Origin: Palsa-1150 sp964531095
GTDB lineage: Bacteria > Myxococcota_A > Polyangia > Polyangiales > Polyangiaceae
Assembly (NCBI GenBank): GCA_964531095.1
Contig: CAZHED010000030.1
Location: forward strand, 1-64,000
DNA length: 64,000 bases
Reading direction: 5' to 3'
Positions 16,515 to 24,966 of this stretch are shown in pieces (within the stretch, counting starts at the first letter, position 1; every line of letters begins with the position of its first letter). A program made the translations under genes and the position numbers. Below the pieces are notes generated by a model, which worked only from the letters and a program-made list of their open reading frames with translations, did no database searches and was not told where the DNA came from.

Positions 16515-18398
16515 TCAGCGCACCACGGCCCGAACCTTCACCTTCACTTTGTCACGCCCGTCGACGTACCAATCGAGGGGCACCACCGTTCGCGACCAGC
16601 TCGGAAACGGCTCCGGACCGCCGTTGCTGTTCTGCGGCCGCAGAGCGTCGAGCGTGAACGCGGGCAGCCGCTCGGTCACTCGCCCGCGGTACGCCATCCC
16701 TTGCGATGGAACCCGAAACTGCAGCACGAGAGCTCGCGCGGTCACGGTTTGCTTCGGCTCGTTCATCAAGAGCTGATCGAGCGTCTCGGGCGGCGCGAGA
16801 TCCGGTACGACGTCGTAGCCGGGGACGACCTCGACATCGACGTCTTTGCCGGCGAGCTCGGAGGGCATCGTCACTTCGACCACTCGCGTGAGCTCGGGCC
16901 CGATCTGCGGCACGAGGTGCAGCCGCAGCCGTGCCTTCGCCCCGGCGTCGACAACCGGATCGAGAAGCTCGACGCCTCGCAGCCGCCACAGGTCGCGCGC
17001 GTACTTGACTTCGAACCGCGCGCTCACTTTGGCGATGCGAACGTGCTCCCACGGGTTGTTGAGCACGTCGCCGATGGTGCTCACGAGCTTGGACCGGGCC
17101 CATTCGCCTTCGTCGGGCGCGCCGCCGGCCGAGATTCCCACGTCTTCGAGATCGACCGTGCCGTGCCCCCCGACGTCGATCCTCGATGTCAGCTTCCACG
17201 TGAGATCGCGGCGCTCGCTCGTGGTCGCCTCGATGACCGATCCGAGGACCACCGAAGCAAGACCCGGCCCCATGAACTTGTCGTCGGTGATTTCCGAGTG
17301 CCAGTGGGTCTTGGGCGCTCCGACCGCGCCGACGATGTCGATGTCCACCGGGATCGTCGGCGCCGTCACGTTTTCGTCGACGATGATCGCGGTTTGGCGG
17401 TCTTGCACCAGAGCCCCCAGCGGGCGCGCGCACTCGCCGACCTTGTGGGACGCAAGCGCGCTCGCATTGACCCAGAGCACGCGCCCGATGCAGGTCGGGA
17501 TGTCGCTGTCGCCGCCGTTGAGCATCGGGTGACCGAAGGCCGCCACCTTTCCCGCTCCGTCGACATACGTCGCCGTGCCGAGCCCCATGATCGACACGTC
17601 GCCCCGCGCGAGCTCCACGCCGAGGCCGCCCCCGTTGACGAAGTGCTTGGGCGAATCCGGATCGGGCACGTCGGTGCCGCCGCCCCCTTGAAGCGGATCC
17701 AGGCCGAGCGGCTCGACGAGCTTGCGCAGAGCGGCCGCGGCGTGATCGCTCACGCCGGCCATCATCAGCGGCGTGGCGGCCCGCGCCATGGACTGCGCCG
17801 GATCGGGCCGATTGCCCAGTCGGTCGGCGAGCTGCCGCGCGTGCGCTTGCAGGTCGTACGTGCCGGGGGGGCCGTCGAACGTTTCGATGGACGACGCGTG
17901 CGCCGGGCCGGGCGACGGCTGCGTTCCGATCGCGCCCGGAAGTGGCGCGCCACGTTCGAGCGGCCAGAAGCCCGGTGGGATGGGCCGTCGCAGCTCGGCC
18001 AGCATGAGGTCGATGGGGGTCACGCCGGCGACCGGCTCGATCTCGAACTGCGACATGCTGTACGCGTAGGCACCCGCGAGCCGCCCATCGATGTAGATGG
18101 GGCTGCCGCTCATGCCGCGAACCGTCTTGACGACGTCGAGGCGCGGGTTCGGCGTCTTGATGACGATGAGCGCTTCGCCGGGGCGAAAGTGGTGCAGAAT
18201 CCCGATCACTTCGACGTCGAAGCGCTCGGGCTGCGTGCCCTTGAACACGGTCAGACCGTATCCCTTCATGCCGTCTTTGATCTCCGAGACGGAGATCGTC
18301 AGCGGCCTCGTGTCGCCGTGTGCGAGAGGGACGCTCGCGCCGAGCGCGACGAGGACGCCGGCACAAAGGGCGCCGAGCAGGGCCGATGTGGTTCGCAC
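16515..18398 (-). CDS. Exported SpoIVB-type (S55) serine peptidase-like protein
   Basis: 627 residues from GTG at 18398, chosen because it places a signal sequence (LLGALCAGVLVALGASVPLA) at the N-terminus; upstream frame is shadow of the divergent gene. The conserved S55 region is present: EIKDGMKGYGLTVFKG near residue 50, and the nucleophile motif GMSGSPIYIDGRLAGAY near 105-121, with the Ser of GMSGSP as the expected catalytic residue. A central Gly-rich stretch follows, then a beta-rich C-terminal half. The family is best known from sporulation signalling in Firmicutes, where SpoIVB activates an intramembrane protease by cleaving its regulator. Here the substrate is unknown and no SpoIVFB-like gene is adjacent. 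Confidence 0.85.
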   Translation of the reverse strand: MRTTSALLGALCAGVLVALGASVPLAHGDTRPLTISVSEIKDGMKGYGLTVFKGTQPERFDVEVIGILHHFRPGEALIVIKTPNPRLDVVKTVRGMSGSPIYIDGRLAGAYAYSMSQFEIEPVAGVTPIDLMLAELRRPIPPGFWPLERGAPLPGAIGTQPSPGPAHASSIETFDGPPGTYDLQAHARQLADRLGNRPDPAQSMARAATPLMMAGVSDHAAAALRKLVEPLGLDPLQGGGGTDVPDPDSPKHFVNGGGLGVELARGDVSIMGLGTATYVDGAGKVAAFGHPMLNGGDSDIPTCIGRVLWVNASALASHKVGECARPLGALVQDRQTAIIVDENVTAPTIPVDIDIVGAVGAPKTHWHSEITDDKFMGPGLASVVLGSVIEATTSERRDLTWKLTSRIDVGGHGTVDLEDVGISAGGAPDEGEWARSKLVSTIGDVLNNPWEHVRIAKVSARFEVKYARDLWRLRGVELLDPVVDAGAKARLRLHLVPQIGPELTRVVEVTMPSELAGKDVDVEVVPGYDVVPDLAPPETLDQLLMNEPKQTVTARALVLQFRVPSQGMAYRGRVTERLPAFTLDALRPQNSNGGPEPFPSWSRTVVPLDWYVDGRDKVKVKVRAVVR

Positions 18399-18458
18399 GC
18401 GGCCCAGTGTCGCCCGGCGAGGGCGACTCGCGCAAACGGGGCGTGTAGTGTGGCGTCG

Positions 18459-18677
18459 ATGGGCATCGCGCTTGCGGCCGCCCTGGTGGCCTTCGCGGTC
18501 GCGCACGTCGCGCTGGTCGCCGGCCTTGCGCGGCGGGGACCTTGGTGGCGCGCGGTTCTCGCGCTGGCGGCCCCTCCGCTCGCTCCGTGGTGGGGCTGGC
18601 GGGAGGGGATGCGGTCGCGCACGATCGCGTGGGGGACGGCGCTCTTTCTCTACGCGATCGGGGTCGCTGCGGCCTGA
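18459..18677 (+). CDS. Small two-TM membrane protein (72 aa)
   Basis: 72 residues with two hydrophobic helices (ALAAALVAFAVAHVALVAGL at the N-terminus and TIAWGTALFLYAIGVAAA at the C-terminus), separated by a Trp/Pro-rich loop (PPLAPWWGWREG). ATG at 18459 is preferred; GTG at 18450 is possible. It is divergent from the S55 peptidase gene by about 60 bp and 27 bp upstream of the P-loop kinase gene. No family assigned. Confidence 0.6.
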   Translation: MGIALAAALVAFAVAHVALVAGLARRGPWWRAVLALAAPPLAPWWGWREGMRSRTIAWGTALFLYAIGVAAA

Positions 18678-18704
18678 GCGGTGCTAACCCTAGGCGGACG
18701 AACG

Positions 18705-19199
18705 ATGCCGATCGTGCACCTCATTTGCGGCTCGACCGGTGCAGGCAAGACGACCTACGCGAAAGCGCTGGCCGATCGCGTGCGCGGAGTTCGCTTCTCG
18801 ATTGACGAGTGGATGGCGACCCTGTTTCTCCCGGACCGCCCGCCTCAGCTGAGCTCCGCTTGGGCGATCGAGCGTGCCGCACGCTGCGAGGGGCAAATGT
18901 GGACCATTGCCGATCAGCTCGTCGCAAGGGGCGTCGACGTGATCTTCGATGTCGGGCTCTCGAGGCGCGAACATCGCGACCGCTTTCGCATGCGCGCAGC
19001 TCGAGCGGGAGGAAACTCGAAGCTGCACTACCTCGACGTAGATGCGGAGACGAGGCGCGAGCGGGTGCGTGTGCGCAACACGCTGGGGTCCGGCACGTTC
19101 GCGTTCGAGGTAACCGACGAGATGTTCGACTACCTGGAGAACCTGTTCGAGTCGCCGGACGACGACGAGCTTCACGAAGCCATGATCGTGTGTTCCTGA
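18705..19199 (+). CDS. P-loop kinase/ATP-binding protein (AAA_33-like)
   Basis: 164 residues. Walker A GSTGAGKTT is at residues 9-17. A conserved SIDEWM follows at about 37-42, the acidic residue that binds substrate in small nucleotide or polynucleotide kinases. A central DVIFDVGLSRREHRDRF segment and a YLDVDAETRRERVRVRN lid complete the AAA_33 pattern. These proteins phosphorylate small molecules, or, in the zeta-toxin branch, UDP-sugars; there is no adjacent antitoxin gene, so a toxin role is unsupported. I chose ATG 18705 (MPIVHLIC) over the upstream ATG at 18681 because Walker A is then at the normal distance. Confidence 0.82.
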   Translation: MPIVHLICGSTGAGKTTYAKALADRVRGVRFSIDEWMATLFLPDRPPQLSSAWAIERAARCEGQMWTIADQLVARGVDVIFDVGLSRREHRDRFRMRAARAGGNSKLHYLDVDAETRRERVRVRNTLGSGTFAFEVTDEMFDYLENLFESPDDDELHEAMIVCS

Positions 19200-19266
19200 G
19201 GCGGCGATACGTCGGCGAAACGAGGCGGTAACCCATTCGGGTACTCGGGCGCGTCATGCTTCTTCA

Positions 19267-20013
19267 ATGATGAGCGCATCAATTCGCCCCGACCTCGCCG
19301 CGCCCTTCGTCGACACGATGCCCGCCCGCTACCGCCAGCTCTTCGACGCGGCCGCAGCGCGGGAGCACGCCGCGATCATCGAGCGCCGCGCAGGAGAGCC
19401 CGCGCACGTCGAAATCTGGAGGCGCCTGCCGAACGGAGGGGCGGTCGTCTGCGTTGTGGCCGACGATCGCCCGGGGCTGCTGTCGTTCATCAGCGCCGCG
19501 CTCGTGGTTCACGCCCTGGATGTCGTTGCCGCGCAGATCTACACGCGCTCGCTGCCCGAGGGCGCGGAAGCGATGGACCTCTTCTGGGTGCGTCGCGACG
19601 GCGCCGCGGCATCGCCTGTCCTCGCCTCGGACGCATCCGGCATCGCCGGGGTGCTCCGGGGGCTGATCACGCGCGAGCTGACCATCGACGCGGTCGTACG
19701 CCAGACCGGTGTGCGGCCGACGCCGTCGCCCGGCGCTTCGACGCACGTCACGTTCGAAGAGGCTGAAACGGGCCTGGCCGTGCTCTCGGTCGAAACGTTC
19801 GATCGCCCGGGCCTCCTTCTCGCGATCACGCAGGCGCTCTCCCGCGCGCGCGTGCAGATCATCGGTTCGGAGGCGATGTCGCGCGACGGCCGCGTGGTCG
19901 ACCGCTTCACAATCGTCGAGCTCGACGGGGCACCGCTACGCCCGCAGCGCCGCGGCATTCTCCAGGTCGAAGTGCTCGCCGCGATCGATGCGGTCGCGCG
20001 GGGGGAATCATGA
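19267..20013 (+). CDS. Tandem ACT-domain protein (GlnD C-terminal-like)
   Basis: 248 residues with two ACT domains. The first has VVCVVADDRPGLLSFIS at about residue 60 and the second has VLSVETFDRPGLLLAIT at about 178. Both show the DRPGLL ligand-binding turn. The pair resembles the C-terminal ACT pair of the uridylyltransferase GlnD, which senses glutamine, but the nucleotidyltransferase and HD parts are absent. The protein may be a stand-alone amino-acid sensor acting on another enzyme. It starts at MMSAS and lies 67 bp after the P-loop kinase gene, with no sign of coupling. The regulated partner is unknown. Confidence 0.8.
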   Translation: MMSASIRPDLAAPFVDTMPARYRQLFDAAAAREHAAIIERRAGEPAHVEIWRRLPNGGAVVCVVADDRPGLLSFISAALVVHALDVVAAQIYTRSLPEGAEAMDLFWVRRDGAAASPVLASDASGIAGVLRGLITRELTIDAVVRQTGVRPTPSPGASTHVTFEEAETGLAVLSVETFDRPGLLLAITQALSRARVQIIGSEAMSRDGRVVDRFTIVELDGAPLRPQRRGILQVEVLAAIDAVARGES

Positions 20014-20035
20014 GGCCACCACCTCGACTGAAGCT

Positions 20036-20048
20036 GGGTCTATGACCC
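20036..20048. terminator. Short hairpin between convergent genes
   Basis: A 5-bp perfect stem (GGGTC/GACCC) with a 3-base loop sits between the convergent ACT-domain and 54-aa genes. No U-tract. A plausible but weak terminator. Confidence 0.3.
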
Positions 20049-20055
20049 GGCGCGA

Positions 20056-20220
20056 CTACTTGACGGTCTTCTTCGCGTCGGCAGCGCTCTGGTCGTAGCC
20101 CTCGACGTGGATCGCGAACGCGGGAGTGCCCAGGCGGCGGCGCTCGCGCTTGTTGCGCTTGCCGTTCGTGGTCGTCTTGCGCTTGCGGATACGCTCGAAT
20201 TGTTGCGTCGAAGAAACCAT
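20056..20220 (-). CDS. Small basic protein (54 aa)
   Basis: 54 residues reading MVSSTQQFERIRKRKTT then NGKRNKRERRR and ending YDQSAADAKKTVK. It is rich in Lys/Arg in the first two thirds. A good Shine-Dalgarno-like AGAGGTGG lies about 5 bases before the ATG at 20220, which supports real translation. It might bind nucleic acid or ribosomes because of its charge, but no family is certain. It lies just downstream of the AgmX-like gene on the same strand. Confidence 0.68.
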   Translation of the reverse strand: MVSSTQQFERIRKRKTTTNGKRNKRERRRLGTPAFAIHVEGYDQSAADAKKTVK

Positions 20221-20296
20221 GCGCCACCTCTGACAGAAAAGAGCGGGGGCGGCAAGATGAGCGGTGCGGCGGCGCCTGTCAAGTGGGGGGCTTGTC

Positions 20297-21718
20297 TCAG
20301 CTCGCAGGCCTGACCGTGACCGTCCACGTGAAGGTCGGACTCGAGAACGGCGGCACTCGCGCGGTCATGAGCCTCGCGCGGATGCACGCCTCCGCGGGCT
20401 GGCCGGCGGCCGGGCCCGAGACGGCGACGTTCTGTGCGCTGCCGTCCGACTTGAACGTGATCGTCGCGTGCGAGATCGCATCGTCGGGACCGAGACAGTA
20501 GCGCGTCGCCGGTAGCACCGTTCCGACTGCGCCCTGCACGGCGCCCATCGCCGGCTTGAGCGGCACGTCTCCCGCCGGTGGCGGGGAGGACGGGACAGCG
20601 GAGAGCGGCGAGGTGGGCGGCGATGCGGCCGGCTGCGCGCCGATGCCCACGGCTTTCTTCATCAGCGCCTCCAGGCTTTGGTCGCTGACGGCCGGCGGCG
20701 AAGGCTTGCTCGGCCCGTTCGCCGCGGGCGCTGCCGCGATTGCGGGCGTAAGCGCGGCGGACGAGGGGGCTGCGCCGCGCACGGCGCCCGACGGCTCCGC
20801 GTGCTTCGCGACGACCTCGACGGCGGAAGGCTGCTCGGGAGGAGCCGGCCGATCGGTCGGGTCCCCGTGCGTCGCCGCCGCGCCCGCCACTGGCTTGTCG
20901 CTCGCGCTTTCCGGCCCCGGCGACGGCGCGGGCGTGCCGCTGCTTCCGGGGATGGTGGCCGTCCGCACCGGCGCGCTCTGCAACATGGCGGTGGCCAGCG
21001 CGGGACGAGTCGAGTCCGCGCCCCGCGTCTGGAAGAACACCGTCGTCAGCAAAGCTCCCAACCCCATTCCGGCCCCTAGCGCGATCCACACCGCGCTCGC
21101 CCCACCCGTTCGATCGGGGTTGGCCGCCATCGCGGTCGGGCGCGCCGTCTCGGGAGACAAGGTGGCTGGCGACAGCGTCGAAGGGTGCGGCAAGGCGACC
21201 GGAGAAGCTGCCGCCGCGATCGAGGGCGTTCGCATCGCTGCACCGGGCACACGCGGCGCGTGCACGGGGGGCAGACGAGCCGCCACCGGAGCGGGTTTGG
21301 GTAAAGCACTTTTCGCTGGGTGGCCCACCCCGGGCAGCGTTTGAGATGTGGCTCCGAACGGGAGCGTCATCGTCGGCATGAACCGAGCTGGGGGCTGTGG
21401 CCTCGGGGTCGTCGCTTCGACCCCGAGGAGCATCGGGGTGGTCGGCGTGGGAGGCGGAACGGGCGGCAGAGCGATCTCGCCGGCGACGGGCTCGTTGGTC
21501 CGGACGGGGGAAGGCGCCACGGACGGCGGAGGTTGCCCGACCTCGGGAGCCCTGGTGCGCTTCGCGTCCGCCTCGCTCGCGGCGAGCGCGGCGAAATCGA
21601 TCATCCCCGAGTTCTCTTTCCAATCGTCGGGAGACTCAGCGGACGGCGCCGGTGTCGTCGCGAGCTTCGCGACCTCCTGAAAGCTGATGCGATCCCTTTC
21701 TCTCGACTCGTTGCTCAT
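20297..21718 (-). CDS. AgmX/PglI-like protein with TonB-type C-terminus
   Basis: 473 residues. The first 45 (SFQEVAKLATTP ... GMIDFAALAAS) are polar. A very long Pro/Ala/Thr-rich region follows, then one TM segment (AVWIALGAGMGLGALLTTVFF, about 215-235), another Pro/Ser/Ala-rich linker, and a C-terminal domain of about 90 residues (LPATRYCLGPDDAISHATITF ... PFSSPTFTWTVTV) with the beta-strand pattern of AgmX/PglI C-terminal or TonB-like folds. Such proteins are characteristic of myxobacteria and several are linked to adventurous gliding. The length of disordered sequence suggests it spans the periplasm. No gliding neighbours are present, so the role is inferred from the family only. Confidence 0.8.
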   Translation of the reverse strand: MSNESRERDRISFQEVAKLATTPAPSAESPDDWKENSGMIDFAALAASEADAKRTRAPEVGQPPPSVAPSPVRTNEPVAGEIALPPVPPPTPTTPMLLGVEATTPRPQPPARFMPTMTLPFGATSQTLPGVGHPAKSALPKPAPVAARLPPVHAPRVPGAAMRTPSIAAAASPVALPHPSTLSPATLSPETARPTAMAANPDRTGGASAVWIALGAGMGLGALLTTVFFQTRGADSTRPALATAMLQSAPVRTATIPGSSGTPAPSPGPESASDKPVAGAAATHGDPTDRPAPPEQPSAVEVVAKHAEPSGAVRGAAPSSAALTPAIAAAPAANGPSKPSPPAVSDQSLEALMKKAVGIGAQPAASPPTSPLSAVPSSPPPAGDVPLKPAMGAVQGAVGTVLPATRYCLGPDDAISHATITFKSDGSAQNVAVSGPAAGQPAEACIRARLMTARVPPFSSPTFTWTVTVRPAS

Positions 21719-21897
21719 AATGGTATCGCCCCTCGCGGGTTCCCCTGGTTTTCTAAGCTGACGAAGCTTGGCATCCGGAAGGCGTGAAGGGAAGGGTAGG
21801 CACCAAAGATCGTCGTCCGAGACACGGACGCCGCGACCGGGCGGCGCGTGGCCGACTCGCCGGTGTTCCGCTAAGACACCGCACCGGCCCGATACCC

Positions 21898-23211
21898 ATG
21901 TCCAATACGACGGCAGTCACAGAAGAGCTAAAAAAGGCGCTTTCCGCCGAAGATGCGGGGCGCCGTTGGCTGCGCCGCCTGGCGTTGGCGGCGGCCCTGT
22001 CTCTGGTCGTCGGCGCGGGGGTGACCTGGAGCGCGAAGCACCGTCCGCCACCCCCGGCCCGCTTCGCCGCGGCGACGGTTGCCACGGGCGATGTAATTGA
22101 AAAAGTACAAGCAACCGGAACCGTGCAGCCGCTCTTGCAGGTCAATGTCGGCGCGCAGGTGAACGGGCGTGTCACGCAGGTTTATGTCGACTTCAACTCG
22201 GTCGTCACCAAAGGGCAGGTATTGGCGGAAATCGATCCGCTGATTTACGGCACCCAGGTGAACGCGCAGGCGGCAAACCTCGCTTCGCAGCGCGCCCAGC
22301 TCGCGCAGGCGCGCGCCTCGACGGAGAGCGCCAAGGCGCAGATGAACACGGCGCTCATCGCTCTCGAGCGAACCCGCAAGCTCTTCGAGGGCAACCTCGC
22401 GAGCCGATCCGACCTCGATACGGCGCGCGGGAACTACGACTCGGTACGGGCGCAGTTCGAGGCGTCGTCGGCGAACATCGAGAGCCAGCAGGCGGTGATC
22501 GCCGCGCAGGCGGCGCAGCTCAGCCAGTCGACAGCGAACCTCGGATACACGAAGATTTACTCCCCCGTCGACGGGATCGTGGTCACGCGCGGCATCGATC
22601 CCGGGGCCACGGTCGTCGCGAGCTTCCAGGCCCCGGTGCTCTTCGTCATCGCGCAAGACCTGCGCAAGATGCGCGTCCTGGCCGACGTCGACGAGGCGGA
22701 CGTCGGCAAGATCCAGCAGGGGATGGACGCCGATTGCGTCGTCGACGCGTTCCCCGGCGACGTCTTTCACGGCAAGGTCTCGCAGATCCGCTACAGCCCG
22801 AACAACGTCTCGGGCGTCGTGACTTACCCGGCGGTCGTCGAAGTCTTCAACCCCGAGGAGAAGCTGCGCCCGGGGATGACGTCGACCATCACCGTGCGGA
22901 CGCACGAAGCGCACGACGTGCCTCGCGTGCCGAACGCCGCCCTGCGCTATCGACCGACGCCGCCCAGCGGGCCGGACGGAAAGCCGGTGCCTCAGCCGCC
23001 GGAGCCGCCGCTCGCCAAAGGCCAGGGACGGGTCTGGGTGCTCGCCAGCGACAAGCCCGGACAAGAGAAAGACGAGATGCACCTCGTGTCGATCGGGATC
23101 ACCGACGGGGTGTTCACGCAGGTGACTGACCCGTCGATCGCGATCGGGACGAAAGTCGTGACCGACGAGACGGATCTCGACGACAAGAAGAAGAAGGGCC
23201 GAATCTTCTGA
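21898..23211 (+). CDS. MacA-like periplasmic adaptor subunit
   Basis: 437 residues. A TM anchor (LALAAALSLVVGAGVTW, about 27-45) is followed by the adaptor core: a lipoyl/barrel region (GDVIEKVQATGTVQP), a long helical hairpin rich in Gln/Ala/Ser (about 120-215) that would contact an outer-membrane channel, and the second lipoyl half (YTKIYSPVDGIVVTRGID). This is the RND/MFP family arrangement of MacA. The ATG at 21898 gives the anchor; upstream frame is non-coding. The stop overlaps the next gene's start as TGATG. It should bridge the two MacB-type permeases of this operon to a TolC-like channel, which is not encoded here. Confidence 0.9.
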   Translation: MSNTTAVTEELKKALSAEDAGRRWLRRLALAAALSLVVGAGVTWSAKHRPPPPARFAAATVATGDVIEKVQATGTVQPLLQVNVGAQVNGRVTQVYVDFNSVVTKGQVLAEIDPLIYGTQVNAQAANLASQRAQLAQARASTESAKAQMNTALIALERTRKLFEGNLASRSDLDTARGNYDSVRAQFEASSANIESQQAVIAAQAAQLSQSTANLGYTKIYSPVDGIVVTRGIDPGATVVASFQAPVLFVIAQDLRKMRVLADVDEADVGKIQQGMDADCVVDAFPGDVFHGKVSQIRYSPNNVSGVVTYPAVVEVFNPEEKLRPGMTSTITVRTHEAHDVPRVPNAALRYRPTPPSGPDGKPVPQPPEPPLAKGQGRVWVLASDKPGQEKDEMHLVSIGITDGVFTQVTDPSIAIGTKVVTDETDLDDKKKKGRIF

Positions 23212-24482
23212 TGACCGCCGCGGTGCCGCTTTCCCAAGCGCTCGTGGAGCTGTCGCGCGTCTCGAAGGACTACACGACGGGCGGCGGGCTCGTGCGGGCC
23301 ATGCGCGAGGTCAGCCTGGCGATCGGGCCGGGGGAGTTCGTCGCGATCGTCGGCGCCAGCGGATCGGGCAAGAGCACGATGATGAACGTGCTCGGCTGCC
23401 TCGATCGGCCGACCAGCGGAACGTACTCGCTCGCCGGGATCGACGTCGGGAGCCGCAACGGAGATTCGCGCGCGATCGTCCGAAACCGCGTCATCGGGTT
23501 CATCTTTCAGGGGTTCAACCTGCTGCCGCGGACCACCGCGCTGGAGAACGTCGAGCTGCCCCTGCAGTACCGCGGCGTCGGCGCCCGCGAGCGGCGGCGG
23601 CGGGCGAAGGCGGCGCTCGAGGCCGTGGGACTCGCCTCGCGCATGGACCACAACCCCAGCCAGCTCTCGGGCGGCCAGCAGCAGCGCGTCGCGATCGCCC
23701 GCGCCCTGGTGACCGACCCTCCGCTCTTGCTCGCCGACGAGCCCACCGGCAACCTGGATACGCGCACGAGCCTCGAGGTGCTGGCTCTCTTGCAGAGGCT
23801 CAACCGCGAGCGAGGTATCACGGTGCTCCTCGTGACCCACGAGCGCGACGTCGCCGCGTGCGCGTCCCGTGTCGTCACGATGCGCGACGGGCGCATCGTG
23901 AGCGATGTCGTGCAAGAGCAGCCTCTGGACGCCGCGTCCGAGATCGCACGCTTGCCCGTGAGCGACGACGTGGACAAGCCCTCGGCGTCGCCGGGAAGCC
24001 GTCTCGAACGCGACAGTGCTGCGGTTCGGATGGGCGGGCCCGTGCCCTTCAGCGTCTACGCGATGATGTGGGTCGGCGAGCTGGCGGGCGAGGCGCTGGC
24101 TGCCGCGTACATCGCGCTCGTGCTTCGCCTCAGCGTCGTCGATCTCGTCTGGGCGGCACGGATCGTCGGCGAGATCGGCAAGGCGTGGGTGGGCGCGCGC
24201 TGGGCGCGGCGTGTGCTCGGCCGTCCGTCGACGAGCGACCAGCGCGCGCGAATGGCCCTCTGGTACACGATGACCGTGACGTGCACGAGCATCGCGATCT
24301 TGCTCGCGGCCGTGCTCGCACTGCCACCTTCGGCGGCCGCGAAGCTCGGCGGCATGATGGATATCGTGTCGCGCGTGTCCGAGCGGGGATGGGCGGTCTT
24401 GATCGCGTTCGTCTTCGCGGGCATCGGCTTCACGGTGCTGCTGCGCTACTTGCTCCTCTCGCTCTTCAACCCGAGGCGCTGA
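23211..24482 (+). CDS. MacB-type ABC ATPase fused to a 4-TM domain
   Basis: 423 residues. The first 235 are a typical MacB/LolD ATPase: Walker A GASGSGKST at 48-56, signature LSGGQQQR near 152, Walker B LLLADEP near 172 and a following H-switch. About 190 extra residues follow. They form a 4-TM domain that starts with GPVPFSVYAMMW, a motif also seen in the separate 4-TM gene just downstream (GPVPVTVYVAMF). Usual MacB ATPases lack this; canonical MacB carries its permease on the same chain instead. Here the permeases are separate genes downstream, so the 4-TM part may hold the ATPase to them. Start overlaps the MacA stop (TGATG). Confidence 0.88.
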   Translation: MTAAVPLSQALVELSRVSKDYTTGGGLVRAMREVSLAIGPGEFVAIVGASGSGKSTMMNVLGCLDRPTSGTYSLAGIDVGSRNGDSRAIVRNRVIGFIFQGFNLLPRTTALENVELPLQYRGVGARERRRRAKAALEAVGLASRMDHNPSQLSGGQQQRVAIARALVTDPPLLLADEPTGNLDTRTSLEVLALLQRLNRERGITVLLVTHERDVAACASRVVTMRDGRIVSDVVQEQPLDAASEIARLPVSDDVDKPSASPGSRLERDSAAVRMGGPVPFSVYAMMWVGELAGEALAAAYIALVLRLSVVDLVWAARIVGEIGKAWVGARWARRVLGRPSTSDQRARMALWYTMTVTCTSIAILLAAVLALPPSAAAKLGGMMDIVSRVSERGWAVLIAFVFAGIGFTVLLRYLLLSLFNPRR

Positions 24483-24483
24483 T

Positions 24484-24966
24484 ATGGGCCGCACGCTGCG
24501 AGCGGAGCGTGATGACGGCCCGTCGATCGCGCCGGCGATCCAGCTGCCGCATTTGGGTCCCGTGCCGGTCACCGTCTACGTGGCCATGTTCGGCGGGACC
24601 ATCATCGGGCAACTCTTCGGGATGAGCGTGGACGCCCTCGTCATCGGGCGCCGCGTCGTGTGGGTTCCACTCGTCTGCAGCGTGGTGCTCGAGGCGCTGG
24701 CCGCCGTACGGTTCGGCGCCGGTCGAGTCGGCCACCGGCTGCGGTGGGGCGAGTGGGGGCAGGTGTCGGCGTACTACTCGGGATGCCTGGTCGCGCTGTC
24801 GCTGCCGCTCGCGGCCTGGACGGTCGCGTACAACCGCCGGCTCGCCGCGGCGGGCTCGTCGCGCGAGATCGCGTCGGCCCTCGGCGTCGTCATCGGCGGG
24901 GTCATCGTGGCGACGGTCCTTCGGAACGCGCTCATGGCCGTATTGGCCTCTCGGAGGGCGTCGTGA
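24484..24966 (+). CDS. Four-TM accessory protein paralogous to the ATPase C-terminus
   Basis: 160 residues with about four hydrophobic helices. It starts 1 bp after the ATPase stop. The region GPVPVTVYVAMF aligns with GPVPFSVYAMMW in the ATPase tail, and the helices that follow have similar spacing and polarity, so the two look like paralogues. The stop overlaps the GTG start of the first permease (GTGA). It is therefore part of the same operon and probably the same exporter. No named family is recognised. It might provide the second copy of a structural module, one for each permease. Confidence 0.78.
   Translation: MGRTLRAERDDGPSIAPAIQLPHLGPVPVTVYVAMFGGTIIGQLFGMSVDALVIGRRVVWVPLVCSVVLEALAAVRFGAGRVGHRLRWGEWGQVSAYYSGCLVALSLPLAAWTVAYNRRLAAAGSSREIASALGVVIGGVIVATVLRNALMAVLASRRAS

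Noticed and set aside
18681..19199. Zeta-toxin reading of the P-loop kinase
   Set aside because: No antitoxin gene adjacent; small-molecule kinase is equally likely.
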